In this document: piece by piece, positions 1-8,364 of the stretch
Layout: the number at the start of each line of letters is the position of its first letter
Position numbering within the stretch: the stretch's first letter is position 1
Source: Massilia sp. KIM
GTDB taxonomy: Bacteria > Pseudomonadota > Gammaproteobacteria > Burkholderiales > Burkholderiaceae_D
Length of the DNA: 64,000 nt
Assembly (NCBI RefSeq): GCF_002007115.1
Contig: NZ_MVAD01000001.1
Span: forward strand, 2,232,001-2,296,000
Reading direction: 5' to 3'
Made by a program: the position numbers and the translations under genes
Notes under the pieces: generated by a model
Databases searched by the model: none
The model's input: only the letters and a program-made list of their open reading frames with translations
Told to the model about the DNA's origin: nothing

Positions 1-640
1 GCAGGGTGGCGAAGTCGCGCGTCAACACCTCGGACCAGCTCCGGTAGCGCTCGGCACTGCCCAGGTAGGGCGCGCCGTTGGTGCTCCCCGATTCGCTGTC
101 GAGCTGGTGCGCGAACTCGTGCAGCACCACGTTGTGGTTCGGCGGCTCCGGATGATCGGCGCGCCGTACATGGTCCCAGGACAGGATCACCCGCCCGTCG
201 CCCCAGGACTCGCCCAGCAGGTCCTGGCGCGTCTCGGTCACCACGCCCGAGGCGTCGACCTCCTTGCGCGGGACCAGGAAGGCGCCCGGGTAGACCAGGA
301 TGGTATGCAGGCTCGGATACAGGGCCGCCGGCCCCTCCTTGCCGGCCCGCCCCAGCAGCAGCAGGCAGGCCTGGCCCGCGATGGTGACGCGCATCTCGTC
401 GGTCAGCTCCAACCCGGCGCAGCCGACGAACTTTTTCTCGAACAGGAACTGGCGCACCAGGCGCTGCAGGCGCCGGCGCTGGGTCTCGCCCATGCCCGCG
501 TATTGGGTGACGTTGCGCGCCAATACGCCCACCTGGGCCGGGGTCAGCGGACGCGCCAGGGCGCGCCGCAGGCGCCACTTCGGCAGCAGCCAGGCCAGCA
601 GCACGGCCAGCGCCAGCAGGCCGAGGATCAGGGCGTCCAT
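1..640 (-). CDS. mtfA: MtfA-type zinc peptidase (M90), 3' end outside the window
   Basis: About 213 codons are present; the C-terminus lies beyond base 1. The start at 640 gives a hydrophobic N-terminal segment (MDALILGLLALAVLLAW) and the protein carries the HEFAHQLD zinc-binding and catalytic signature near residue 174, typical of the MtfA/DUF980 (M90) family. In E. coli MtfA binds the glucose repressor Mlc and has aminopeptidase activity; whether it does this here is unknown. The start codon shares one base with the stop codon of the upstream peroxiredoxin gene (TGATG), so the two are probably translationally coupled. The family call is firm; the role is inferred. Confidence 0.88.
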   Translation of the reverse strand, partial: MDALILGLLALAVLLAWLLPKWRLRRALARPLTPAQVGVLARNVTQYAGMGETQRRRLQRLVRQFLFEKKFVGCAGLELTDEMRVTIAGQACLLLLGRAGKEGPAALYPSLHTILVYPGAFLVPRKEVDASGVVTETRQDLLGESWGDGRVILSWDHVRRADHPEPPNHNVVLHEFAHQLDSESGSTNGAPYLGSAERYRSWSEVLTRDFATL

Positions 641-1392
641 CACTGCGCCCGGCTGGCGATCCAGGCCTGGACCTCGTCGGCGCCGCCGATCAGCCGGCCG
701 CCCTCGAACACCTGGGGCCAGGTCATGCGCCCGGTGATGCCGCGCAGGACATTGGTGGTGATCATGCGTTGGTCCTCCGGAATATCGTTGAAGGCGATGC
801 CGGCCTCGTTCAAGGCCTTCTTGGCGCGCGCGCAGTGCGGGCAGCCCGGGCGCGAGAACATCACCACGGGGTCGGGCACCTTGGCGTCAGGATTAATATA
901 GCGCAGCATGGTGTCGGCGTCCGAGACTTCGAAAGGATCGCCTTCCTTGTCCGGTTCGATGAAGATCTTCTCGATCACGCCGTCACGCACCAGCATCGCG
1001 TAACGCCAGGAACGGCGGCCGAAGCCGAGGTCGCGCTTGTCGACCAGCATGCCCATGCCTTCGGTGAAGTCGCCGTTGCCGTCCGGGATGACGTTGATGT
1101 TGGCGGCGTCCTGGCCGGCCTTCCACTGGTTCATCACGAAGGCGTCGTTGACCGAGATGCAGATCACGTCGTCGACGCCGTTGGCGCGCATGACGGGAGC
1201 CAGCTCGTTATAGCGCGGCAGATGGGTGGAAGAACAGGTCGGCGTGAAGGCGCCGGGCAGCGAGAACACCACCACGGTCTTGCCCTTGAACAGCTCGTCG
1301 GTACTGAGCTCGCGCCACTGGTCGTCAGGGCGGGCCTTGAAACGCACATCCGGGACACGCTTGCCTTCCAGCGCTTCGGCAGTCGGTAACAT
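640..1392 (-). CDS. Peroxiredoxin-glutaredoxin hybrid peroxidase
   Basis: This 250-residue protein joins a Prx5-type peroxiredoxin (residues about 1-165) to a glutaredoxin (about 175-250). The peroxidatic cysteine lies in PGAFTPTCS and the glutaredoxin active site is CPHC. Such fusions reduce peroxides with glutathione without a separate glutaredoxin, in the cytoplasm. The ATG at 1392 is preferred because AAGGAG lies five bases upstream; a GTG two codons earlier is possible. It overlaps the start of mtfA. No oxyR is adjacent, and the 216-base upstream gap before the next gene shows no clear operator. Confidence 0.93.
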   Translation of the reverse strand: MLPTAEALEGKRVPDVRFKARPDDQWRELSTDELFKGKTVVVFSLPGAFTPTCSSTHLPRYNELAPVMRANGVDDVICISVNDAFVMNQWKAGQDAANINVIPDGNGDFTEGMGMLVDKRDLGFGRRSWRYAMLVRDGVIEKIFIEPDKEGDPFEVSDADTMLRYINPDAKVPDPVVMFSRPGCPHCARAKKALNEAGIAFNDIPEDQRMITTNVLRGITGRMTWPQVFEGGRLIGGADEVQAWIASRAQ

Positions 1393-1608
1393 CGTCACTC
1401 CTTATGGTTGAACTGGACAGCCGAGGCCGTCGCATTGCGCACAAGTGAGGATTATTGACCGGTTTTCAACGTGTCACGTGCAAATACTTGCCAATAGAGT
1501 CTTTCGAGATAAAACAAAGCCGCGCTCGGGGCGCGGCGAAGTGACGACAGCGATCGTCGGACCGGAGGCCGGTGCGGGTCTCTGCCGCGCCGGCTCCCGG
1601 GCGCGCAC

Positions 1609-2229
1609 TCAGGCGCGTTCTTTGGCGGCCTGGGCCTGGCCGGGGGCCGGGCCGAACAGGGCAGCCACCAGGGGATCGCGGGTGACCGGGCTGCGGTTCA
1701 CGCGGATCGCATAGTGGGTGTCGTCGGCCAGGATATGGAAATGGCGGCCGCTGCCGGCCATGTTCTGTTCGCGCAGGCCCGGACGTTCCTTGCGCGGGGC
1801 GACGCCTTCGCGCTTGGGCTGGCAGATCGCGGCCAGGAAGGCCTTGACGCGCTCCTGGTCCGGGCAGATCTGGTACACGGCCTTGCCCAGGTAGGTGGCG
1901 GTGCCTTCGATGTAGCGGGCCAGTTCGATGACGCCGGCTTCGCGCAGGTCGCGGATGTATTTGCGCGCGCCGGACGGCGAGAACTTGAGGAACCAGGCGA
2001 TTTCGTCCGCCAGCATTTCGTGGTTCGAGAGCTCGTTGATCAGCTTCTGCATGTTTTCGATGCGGCGCTGGGTGGCCGAGGTCGAACGCACGCGTTCGAT
2101 CGGGGCCAGCGAAATCGGTGCGCGTTCGGTCGGTTGCGGCGGGACACGCTCGATCAGTGCCGAGTTGCTGGAAGTGTGCACTGCGCCGGTTTCGCCTGGT
2201 GCCGCGTTATGGTGAGTCGTAGCATGCAT
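1609..2229 (-). CDS. Winged-helix DNA-binding protein, function unknown
   Basis: A 206-residue protein with a basic, low-complexity N-terminus (about residues 1-55), a predicted winged helix-turn-helix in the middle (about 60-120, including a stretch reading SGARKYIRDLREAGVIEL) and a C-terminal part without recognised domain. It is probably a transcriptional regulator with an ArsR/MarR-like fold, but no ligand-binding motif is visible. The ATG at 2229 has GGAG nine bases upstream; a TTG five codons earlier is less likely. It diverges from the ompA-family gene across a 405-base gap. The target is unknown. Confidence 0.7.
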   Translation of the reverse strand: MHATTHHNAAPGETGAVHTSSNSALIERVPPQPTERAPISLAPIERVRSTSATQRRIENMQKLINELSNHEMLADEIAWFLKFSPSGARKYIRDLREAGVIELARYIEGTATYLGKAVYQICPDQERVKAFLAAICQPKREGVAPRKERPGLREQNMAGSGRHFHILADDTHYAIRVNRSPVTRDPLVAALFGPAPGQAQAAKERA

Positions 2230-2634
2230 ATTCTTGAGCTCCAATCAAAGAGAGAGACTGTGTGGTCCGGGTCGCTGCGTGTCGTTTCGACACCCTGACA
2301 ACACCTCGGTTCCGCTTAACTGGACTCAAGATTGCCTGCGTCAGCCCTTGTGGTCTGTGCGCCATCCAACATTCAAGAACATTCCGATAAGCATTGTTGG
2401 CATGCTTTTCGGGGCGATTTTGTCGATTTTCAATTTCTAGTTGGCAATTTCCGCACCAACATAGTGCGGTTCGGTTGAAACAGTTGCGTTTTCTGACACT
2501 GTTGTAAAATTGCACAGTGCTCCGGCTTAGGTGCGGTATCGCACCGAGTCTGCGGAACTTGCACTGTTAATGTTTATCCAACATCCCTGTCTAGGCACGA
2601 GATGTCATCAATTTTCAACCAATGGGAGTAACCT
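2230..2634. other. Intergenic region upstream of the OmpA-family gene
   Basis: No gene is supported here. The right part holds the regulatory palindrome at 2531-2544 listed separately. A weaker promoter-like pair (TTGCGT, 15-base spacer, TAAAAT near 2484-2510) is also visible. The left half upstream of the winged-helix gene is comparatively AT-rich and holds nothing else I can name. Confidence 0.5.
2531..2544 (+). promoter_or_regulatory. Crp/Fnr-like palindrome, ompA-family promoter
   Basis: Perfect GTGCG-GTAT-CGCAC. Twenty-two bases downstream is TTAATG (2567-2572), or GTTAAT one base earlier, a possible -10. This places the palindrome centre near -41.5. The -10 is the weakest of the set. 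The downstream gene starts at 2635. Confidence 0.6.
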
Positions 2635-3675
2635 GTGAATAATACGAAGAAGATCGCTCTGGCTGCCGCACTGCTGTGCTCGGCTGGCGCCGCCCTCGCC
2701 CAAGAGAACGCCCCGGCCATCAACCCGTCGTGGTACATCCAGCCCAACGTCGTGCACGTGAAGCCGGACGCCGACTTCGGCGTCAACGACCGCGACACCG
2801 GCGGCGGCCTGAAGTTCGGTAAGGCCATCAGCCCGGCCTGGGACATCCAGATCGGCGGCAGCCACACCCGCTTCGAAGAGCGCTCCAACGAGTACCGCCA
2901 GACCCTGCTGGGCGTCGATGCGCTGCTGATGCTGTCGCGTGAGCGCATCCGTCCCTTCGTGCTGTTCGGCGTCGGCGCCGAGCGCGACAAGGTGAACAAC
3001 CCGCTGCGCAACGTCAAGAAGACTTCCCCGTACGGCACCGTCGGCATCGGCTTCCAGGCCGACCTGACCCCGCAGTGGGCCCTGCAGGCCGACATCCGCA
3101 GCGTGCGCGGCTTCCTGCGTGACGACGAGCAGTTCGGCTTCAAGCGCAGCAACAACAAGTACCTGACCGTGGGCCTGAACTACGCGTTCAACCCGCCGCC
3201 TGCACCGGCACCGGCTCCGGCACCGGTCGTGGAAGCCCCGGCACCGGCACCGGCTCCGGCCCCTGTTCCGGAACCGGCACCGCAGCCGCGCTTCGAGAAG
3301 GTCACCCTGGAAGCGACCAAGCTGTTCAACTTCGACAAGGCCGAGATCATCCTGCCGGCGCCGAAGCTGGACGAAATCGCCGCCGCCCTGCAGGCTGACC
3401 CGAGCGTCACCGACGTCGACATCACCGGCTACACCGACCGCCTGGGTTCCGAGAAGTACAACCTGAAGCTGTCGGAGCGCCGCGCCAACGCCGTGCGCGA
3501 CTACCTGGTCAGCAAGGGCATCGACGGCAACCGCCTGAAGGCCTACGGCAAGGGCGAAGCCAACCCGATCGTCACCGACTGCAACCAGAAGAAGCGTGCC
3601 GAGCTGATCGCTTGCCTGGAACCGAACCGCCGCGTGGAAGTGGAACAGATCACCGTCGAGCGCAAGGTGCAGTAA
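2635..3675 (+). CDS. OmpA-family outer membrane protein
   Basis: A 346-residue protein starting at GTG, with GGGAG upstream. It has a Sec signal peptide ending near ALAQ (residue 23), an eight-strand OmpA-type beta barrel (about 24-185), a Pro-Ala rich hinge (about 186-220) and a C-terminal OmpA peptidoglycan-binding domain (about 222-340) with the usual TGYTDRLGS and NRRVEV motifs. It should anchor the outer membrane to peptidoglycan. The length fits betaproteobacterial OmpA proteins. A strong terminator follows at 3751. A Crp/Fnr-like palindrome lies about 100 bases upstream. Confidence 0.93.
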   Translation: MNNTKKIALAAALLCSAGAALAQENAPAINPSWYIQPNVVHVKPDADFGVNDRDTGGGLKFGKAISPAWDIQIGGSHTRFEERSNEYRQTLLGVDALLMLSRERIRPFVLFGVGAERDKVNNPLRNVKKTSPYGTVGIGFQADLTPQWALQADIRSVRGFLRDDEQFGFKRSNNKYLTVGLNYAFNPPPAPAPAPAPVVEAPAPAPAPAPVPEPAPQPRFEKVTLEATKLFNFDKAEIILPAPKLDEIAAALQADPSVTDVDITGYTDRLGSEKYNLKLSERRANAVRDYLVSKGIDGNRLKAYGKGEANPIVTDCNQKKRAELIACLEPNRRVEVEQITVERKVQ

Positions 3676-3750
3676 TCCCGAGACCGGCCCTGCCCGGTCG
3701 GCCAGTCCCGGCGACCGCCGGACTGGCCCGAGCAGGCCATACTCGGAAAC

Positions 3751-3778
3751 ATGGGGGCTGCGGCCCCCATTTCTATTT
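3751..3778 (+). terminator. Rho-independent terminator abutting the next RBS
   Basis: A perfect 8-bp stem (ATGGGGGC / GCCCCCAT, four-base loop) is followed by TTCTATTT. The T-rich tail runs directly into GGAGGAAGG, the ribosome binding site of the YihY-family gene at 3791, so no promoter fits between them. Confidence 0.85.
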
Positions 3779-3790
3779 GGAGGAAGGCTC

Positions 3791-4714
3791 ATGGCTGTCA
3801 AGAACTGGCTCCCGTATTCGCGCCAGCTGGTGCACGTGATGCGTTGCGCGGTCATGGAATGGCTGGCCCACCGCGCGTCCAGCAAGGGCGCGGCGCTGGC
3901 CTTCTACACCCTGTTTTCGATGGCGCCCATCCTGGTGCTGGTGATCGCCATCGCCGGCTTCTTCTACGGCGCCGAGGCGGCCCAGGGCCAGCTGCTGAAC
4001 GAGCTGCGCGGCCTGGTCGGCAGGCAAGGCGCCGAGACCATCCAGACCATCCTGGCCGGCGCCCAGAACAAGGAAAGCGGCCGCCTGGCCACCATCATCG
4101 CCTCGATCCTGCTGCTGGTCGGCGCGACCAGCGTGTTCGCCGAGCTGAAGGACTCGCTCGACGAAATCTGGGACGTGCCGGCGGCGAAGAACGCCGGGAT
4201 CTGGGGCGTGGTGCGCACCCGCCTGCTGTCCTTCGGCCTCATCCTGGTGCTGGGCTTCCTGCTGATGGTGTCGCTGGTGGTGAGCGCGGGCCTCGCCGTA
4301 CTCGAGAAATACATCGGCGGCATGTGGAAGGAAGCCGCCATCATCCTGGGCTGGGTGGCGTCGGCGATCAGTTTTCTGGTGATCGCGACCTTGTTCGGGA
4401 CCATCTACAAGCTGCTGCCCAAGATCAAGCTGTCCTGGCATGACGTGACCATCGGCGCCCTCGGTACGGCGGCCATGTTTACGCTCGGCAAATTCGGGAT
4501 CGGCCTCTACATCGGCAACAGCGGCGCGGCCGACAGTTTCGGCGCGGCCGGCTCGCTGATCGCGCTGCTGCTGTGGGTGTATTACTCGGCGCAGATCTTC
4601 TTCCTGGGCGCGGAGTTCGCGCGCCAGTACGCCTTGAAGATGGGAAGCCTGCGGCACAAGCCGCCGCATGTCACCGGCGACAAGAATCCGTCGCCGATGC
4701 CGGGAACCGTGTAA
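3791..4714 (+). CDS. YihY/BrkB family inner membrane protein
   Basis: A 307-residue protein with about six transmembrane helices and the conserved N-terminal pattern of the family (SKGAALAFYTLFSMAPILVL) plus the C-terminal LLLWVYYSAQIFFLGAEFA block. The family is widespread; despite names such as ribonuclease BN or virulence factor BrkB its biochemical role is not established. The start has GGAGGAAGG eight bases upstream. Its leader is occupied by the terminator of the preceding OmpA-family gene, so expression probably depends on read-through from that gene. Confidence 0.9.
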   Translation: MAVKNWLPYSRQLVHVMRCAVMEWLAHRASSKGAALAFYTLFSMAPILVLVIAIAGFFYGAEAAQGQLLNELRGLVGRQGAETIQTILAGAQNKESGRLATIIASILLLVGATSVFAELKDSLDEIWDVPAAKNAGIWGVVRTRLLSFGLILVLGFLLMVSLVVSAGLAVLEKYIGGMWKEAAIILGWVASAISFLVIATLFGTIYKLLPKIKLSWHDVTIGALGTAAMFTLGKFGIGLYIGNSGAADSFGAAGSLIALLLWVYYSAQIFFLGAEFARQYALKMGSLRHKPPHVTGDKNPSPMPGTV

Positions 4715-4792
4715 GCCCGCTGGCGGGCAAGTCACCGTCAGACCGTCGTTGCCGCCGCCGGCGGCGACGGCGCATCGACGCAGCGCAGCCCG

Positions 4793-6091
4793 CTACTCTC
4801 CCAGCAGCTCCGCCACCACTTCCATCCCCTCCACGCGCTCGGCCACGACCTTGAGCACCATCACCACCGGCACACCGAGCAACAAGCCCCACACGCCCCA
4901 CAGCCATCCCCAGAACAGCAGACTGACGAACACCGCCGCCGGATTCATGCGCGCGATCTTGCCCGTCATCCAGGTGGCGACCACCATGCCGACCAGGGTC
5001 GCGATGCCCATCGAGGCGCCCGCCACCAGGATCACCATGCGCAGCGACTCGAACTGCAGGAAGGCCACCATGCCGGTTGCCGCCGTGATCAGGAGCGGAC
5101 CGAAGTAAGGCATCAGGTGGGCCACCCCGGAAAACGCCGCCCAGGCGCCGGCGTTCTCCAGGCCGATCGCGCGCAGCGCGGCCCACATCAGCAGGGCCAG
5201 CAACACATTGGTCACCAGCAGCATGAACATGTAGTTCTGGATCGAGGTGTTGATGTCGTCAAGAATATGCACCGTGACCTTCTTGCGCGTCAGCGAAGGC
5301 CCGGTGAGCTTGACCAGCTTGCGCTTGAAGGTGTCCCCCGCCAGCAGCAGGAAGAACACCAGGAACACCACCATCGTGGTCTGGGTCAGGAAGGTCGCGA
5401 GGCTCATCGAGCCGGCCAGCACCCAGTCCATCACGCGGATGCTGGTGCCGGCCGCGGCCGCGGGCGGCAGCGGGTTCTGGCGGCGCTGGGCGCGCTTGTT
5501 GTCGGAACCGACGTTGTTGGCGGCGCGCTCGATTTCGGCGGCCGCCGCCTGCACCTGCTGGATGGTCGAGCGCTGTCCGCCCTGGTTGTTGGTGAGGATG
5601 CGCGTGACCTTGTGGGTGAGGGTCGGCAGTTCGTCGATGATGTTGAAGAATTCGTCCTGCAGGCGGTACAGGGTACCGGCCATCAGGGCCACGATCACGG
5701 CCGTCACCAGGGTGGCGCCGACCACGCGCTTGACGTGGATGCGCTCGAGCCAGCGCACGACCGGATTCAGGGTGTAAGCGATGAGGATGCCGAGCAGCAG
5801 CGGCACGAAGAATTTCTGCGCCCATTGCAGGGCGAATACGAAGGCGATGGTCGCCAGGATGCCGAGCGCCATGCCACGCGCGTTGACGTGGACCGGCAGG
5901 CGCAGGCTGCCGATGTGCAGCGCCATGTCCTCGTCGGCATGGGCGGCGCCATCGGCAGCGACGCCCGGCGCAGCGCCGGGCTGAAGCGGGTCTTCACTGG
6001 CCGGCGACGCATCGGCGCCGGACGCTCCCGGGGCGGATTGCTCAGGCGGGTTGGCCGGCACGGAGGCCGGATCGGATTGTGCTAGCTGCAT
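4793..6091 (-). CDS. AI-2E family (PerM-like) transporter
   Basis: A 432-residue membrane protein with a Pro/Ala-rich cytoplasmic N-terminus of about 70 residues, two N-terminal helices, a long soluble segment and a C-terminal bundle of helices with the family signature around FSGVAHLMPYFGPLL. Members export small molecules (AI-2 in E. coli TqsA) or act as ion-coupled antiporters; the substrate here cannot be told. I use ATG 6091; the frame stays open to a TTG two codons upstream. It converges with the YihY-family gene across an 78-base gap that contains a small GCCCGC/GCGGGC hairpin without a T run. Confidence 0.9.
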   Translation of the reverse strand: MQLAQSDPASVPANPPEQSAPGASGADASPASEDPLQPGAAPGVAADGAAHADEDMALHIGSLRLPVHVNARGMALGILATIAFVFALQWAQKFFVPLLLGILIAYTLNPVVRWLERIHVKRVVGATLVTAVIVALMAGTLYRLQDEFFNIIDELPTLTHKVTRILTNNQGGQRSTIQQVQAAAAEIERAANNVGSDNKRAQRRQNPLPPAAAAGTSIRVMDWVLAGSMSLATFLTQTTMVVFLVFFLLLAGDTFKRKLVKLTGPSLTRKKVTVHILDDINTSIQNYMFMLLVTNVLLALLMWAALRAIGLENAGAWAAFSGVAHLMPYFGPLLITAATGMVAFLQFESLRMVILVAGASMGIATLVGMVVATWMTGKIARMNPAAVFVSLLFWGWLWGVWGLLLGVPVVMVLKVVAERVEGMEVVAELLGE

Positions 6092-6139
6092 GGTCAAAAC
6101 GCCTGAACAATGAAACCGGGCCGCCCCGGCGATCCGCTA

Positions 6140-6460
6140 TTATTTCACACGGATGTCGTTCTTCACCGAGGTCACGCCTTTCACGCCACGCGCGATCTCG
6201 ACGGCGCGCTGGGCATCCTGCGGCTGGGCCACGAAGCCCGACAGTTGGACGTCGCCCTTGTAGGTCTCGACGTTGACTTCGGTCGCCTTCACGTTCGGGT
6301 CGGCGGCCAGGGCTGCCTTGACCTTGGTGGTGATCACGGCGTCGTCCACGTATTCGCCGGCGGTCTTGGTGGTCGGATCCGACGAGGAAGCGCAGCCGAC
6401 GGCGGTGATGGCGACAGCGGCGGTGAAAGCGGCGGTGATGAGGCGTTGTGCGATTTTCAT
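6140..6460 (-). CDS. BON-domain lipoprotein
   Basis: A 106-residue protein with a lipoprotein signal peptide (lipobox AVGC, Cys 23) and one BON domain (about 38-106) reading DDAVITTKVKAAL...VQLSGFV. BON proteins such as OsmY sit in the periplasm and are linked to osmotic and envelope stress. AGGAG lies seven bases before the ATG. The 81-base gap to the upstream gene shows no convincing promoter but has a small GCCGG/CCGGC hairpin, so it is probably co-transcribed with the cysteine-repeat protein upstream. It is a paralogue of the BON lipoprotein at 14927. Confidence 0.9.
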   Translation of the reverse strand: MKIAQRLITAAFTAAVAITAVGCASSSDPTTKTAGEYVDDAVITTKVKAALAADPNVKATEVNVETYKGDVQLSGFVAQPQDAQRAVEIARGVKGVTSVKNDIRVK

Positions 6461-6541
6461 GATGGCTCCTTGTTAGTGGTCATTGATACAGCTTGCCCTG
6501 CGGGGCGGTGATGCAGTGCCGGCATACCGGCCTGCGGGGTT

Positions 6542-7093
6542 TCATTTACCGTATGCGGCCTTTGCAGTGGTCACGCACTGGTCCTTCGCGGCGCCGGCGA
6601 AGGCGTCGCATTTCTCGAGCGCCACGCGATACTCGGCGGCGATCTTGTCCTCGCGCGCATCGAGGCGCGCTTCCATGGTCTTGCGGTCGGCCTTGGCGTC
6701 GGCCTGGGCGGCGACCAGCACCGCCTTGGCCTGCTCCATGCAGACGTCCTTGTCGTTGCCGGTCAGGGCCGCGCAGCGCACCTTGTCGCGGTCGTAATTG
6801 GCCGAGGCGATGCGCATCCGCGCCTGGGTGTAAGCCGCGAGGGTGTTCTTGTAGGCCGCGTTCGCTTCCTCCTCGACGCGCACCCGTGCCGCGCGCGCTT
6901 CGGCCACGCACAGGTCGTGCGGATTGCCGGCGATCAGGTTGCATTTGGCGCGCGCCGCCTTGTAGTTCGCTTCGGCCGCTTCGCGTGCCTGGTTATAGGC
7001 TGTTTTCGCATCGGGGACCGGCTGCTGGGCGCGGGCATGCGCGGCCCAGGTCAGCGCGGCGCCGAGCAGTAGCACCGCATGGGAGGTTTTCAT
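6542..7093 (-). CDS. Exported protein with three cysteine-pair repeats
   Basis: I do not recognise a named family. The 183-residue protein has a Sec signal peptide ending near AHARAQ and is largely helical and charged. Three times it shows a pair of cysteines about 11 residues apart in a similar setting: KCNLIAGNPHDLCVAEA, RCAALTGNDKDVCMEQA and KCDAFAGAAKDQCVTTA. The pairs look like hairpin-closing disulfides in a periplasmic helical bundle. A related single unit occurs in the gene at 7987. The ATG at 7093 has GGAG nine bases upstream; an in-frame ATG at 7108 is the alternative. A Crp/Fnr-like palindrome at 7157-7170 precedes it. Confidence 0.75.
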   Translation of the reverse strand: MKTSHAVLLLGAALTWAAHARAQQPVPDAKTAYNQAREAAEANYKAARAKCNLIAGNPHDLCVAEARAARVRVEEEANAAYKNTLAAYTQARMRIASANYDRDKVRCAALTGNDKDVCMEQAKAVLVAAQADAKADRKTMEARLDAREDKIAAEYRVALEKCDAFAGAAKDQCVTTAKAAYGK

Positions 7094-7156
7094 TTTTTTC
7101 TTCTCCATTTGTCAACACGCTCATGCTCTTTTTACACGCCGTGGAGCGTGTCTTCT

Positions 7157-7170
7157 GTTCGGTGCCGAAC
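7157..7170 (-). promoter_or_regulatory. Crp/Fnr-like palindrome, promoter of the cysteine-repeat gene
   Basis: Perfect 5/5 palindrome read on the minus strand as GTTCG-GCAC-CGAAC. Exactly 22 bases downstream on that strand is TAAAAA (7129-7134), a plausible -10, which puts the centre near -41.5 for the gene starting at 7093. Confidence 0.65.
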
Positions 7171-7226
7171 ACATCTACCTTCGGACAACACTCTTCAGTA
7201 GCGAACTCAGCCATCACAAAAGGTGG

Positions 7227-7240
7227 GTGCGTCATCGCAC
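7227..7240 (+). promoter_or_regulatory. Crp/Fnr-like palindrome, promoter of the glycine-zipper lipoprotein
   Basis: Perfect GTGCG-TCAT-CGCAC with TATTCT (7263-7268) exactly 22 bases downstream, giving a centre near -41.5. The predicted transcription start near 7275 leaves a 24-base leader before the ATG at 7299. Confidence 0.75.
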
Positions 7241-7298
7241 AGACCCTCGGCCCAGCCGTGCCTATTCTGGAAGCACTATTTTTTGTCAGGAGAACAAC

Positions 7299-7775
7299 AT
7301 GAAAGCAACCCGTACTCTTGCCGCCATGGCGGTGGCTACCGGCGCCCTTCTCACTGGCTGCGCAAGCAACAGCTCCCAGCCCTACGACAGCGGCTACGGC
7401 TACAACAACAACGCCGGTTACAACAATTCGGCCAACATGGGCTATGGCACGATCGAGTCGATCCAGGTGGCCCAGGCCAATGGCGGCCGCACCAGCGGCG
7501 CTGGCGCGATCCTCGGCGGCGTGGTGGGTGCGCTGGCAGGCAACCAGGTGGGCAGCGGCAGCGGCCGTACCGCCGCCACGGTGGCCGGCGGCGTGGCCGG
7601 CGCGGCGATCGGCAACAAGGTCGAGTCGAACCGCAATGCGACCGGCCAGGAGCTGTACCAGATCAACGTACGCATGGATAACGGCGAATACCGCACCGTG
7701 ACCCAGGACAGCGTCTACGACCTGCGCGTTGGTAACCGCGTGCGCATCGTCGACGGCCGGGTTTACCGCTATTGA
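7299..7775 (+). CDS. Glycine-zipper 2TM-domain lipoprotein (17 kDa antigen/SlyB type)
   Basis: A 158-residue lipoprotein (lipobox LTGC, Cys about 20). After a Tyr/Asn-rich linker comes the glycine-zipper 2TM domain (about 65-115; GAILGGVVGALAGNQVGSGSG and a second GxxxG half) followed by the C-terminal strand region ending in RVRIVDGRVYRY. Relatives (Pcp, SlyB, Rickettsia 17 kDa antigen) are outer-membrane lipoproteins tied to envelope stress. AGGAG lies seven bases before the ATG; frames further upstream are open but lack an RBS. It is followed closely by the DUF3309 gene and resembles the C-terminal half of the protein at 16689. Confidence 0.9.
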   Translation: MKATRTLAAMAVATGALLTGCASNSSQPYDSGYGYNNNAGYNNSANMGYGTIESIQVAQANGGRTSGAGAILGGVVGALAGNQVGSGSGRTAATVAGGVAGAAIGNKVESNRNATGQELYQINVRMDNGEYRTVTQDSVYDLRVGNRVRIVDGRVYRY

Positions 7776-7799
7776 TTCGTCGTGGCTGGATGAGCAGCG

Positions 7800-7952
7800 A
7801 TGGGCGCGCTCCTGCTCGTCATCCTGCTGGTGGCCCTGGTCGGCAGCATGCCGACCTGGAGCCACAGCCGCAGCTGGGGCTATGGCCCGGTGGGCGTGAG
7901 CGGCTTCCTGGTGCTGGTGTTGGTGGTGCTCTTGCTGACCGGATGGCTGTAG
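7800..7952 (+). CDS. DUF3309-like 50-residue membrane protein
   Basis: A small open frame encoding 50 residues: a hydrophobic helix (GALLLVILLVALVGSM), the short loop PTWSHSRSWGYGPVG, and a second helix (LVLVLVVLLLTGW). This matches the DUF3309 pattern of tiny two-helix proteins found beside stress lipoproteins in Burkholderiales. It starts 24 bases after the glycine-zipper gene and should share its transcript. Function is unknown. The Trp-Ser-His-Ser-Arg-Ser-Trp-Gly-Tyr-Gly-Pro-Gly-like loop is the most telling feature. Confidence 0.8.
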   Translation: MGALLLVILLVALVGSMPTWSHSRSWGYGPVGVSGFLVLVLVVLLLTGWL

Positions 7953-7986
7953 CGCGGCGCGCCCTGTCATACCGGTAGGAGGCGAT

Positions 7987-8364
7987 ATGGGACAGCATTC
8001 TTTCCTGCGGCGCGCGGCGCTGGCGGGATGCATTGGCATGGCCGCGCTCGCGGCGCATGCCCAGGACACCGAGCAGGCGACAACGCCGACACGGACCACC
8101 GATGCGGTGGTCGAACCGGCCGCCGCCAGCAAGCAGGCGCGCGAGATCGCGCAAGGCGATCCGGCGCGCTGGTACCGCGAGGACGCGACCCGGCAAGCGC
8201 GCATGCGCACCTTGCAGAAGGAGATCGGGGCGGCGTTCCAGGAAGCGCAGAACGCCTGCAAGAAGCGCCCGGCGGCGGAGCGCAGCGCCTGCATGAAGGA
8301 GGCGCGGGCGACCTGGCAACAGGATATGGCGCAGGCGCGGGCACAGGTGGACGGCGAGCAGTAA
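7987..8364 (+). CDS. Exported protein with one cysteine-pair unit
   Basis: A 125-residue protein of unknown function with a signal peptide ending near AAHAQ (about residue 26). Its C-terminal half is helical and carries ACKKRPAAERSACMKEARATW, the same Cys-x(10-11)-Cys-x-x-Ala layout as the three repeats in the protein at 6542-7093, so the two are probably related. GTAGGAGG lies just before the ATG. The end of the gene, from the codons for GEQ through the stop, is itself part of a tandem repeat of about 140 bases that continues downstream. It may be in one transcript with the glycine-zipper and DUF3309 genes. Confidence 0.72.
   Translation: MGQHSFLRRAALAGCIGMAALAAHAQDTEQATTPTRTTDAVVEPAAASKQAREIAQGDPARWYREDATRQARMRTLQKEIGAAFQEAQNACKKRPAAERSACMKEARATWQQDMAQARAQVDGEQ

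Noticed and set aside
1445-1714. An 89-codon plus-strand frame between the peroxiredoxin and winged-helix genes
   Set aside because: Arg/Ala-rich composition, no RBS, and it runs into the end of the winged-helix gene on the other strand.
2207-2515. A 102-codon minus-strand frame upstream of the winged-helix gene
   Set aside because: It overlaps the gene start in another frame, has no RBS and no recognisable protein.
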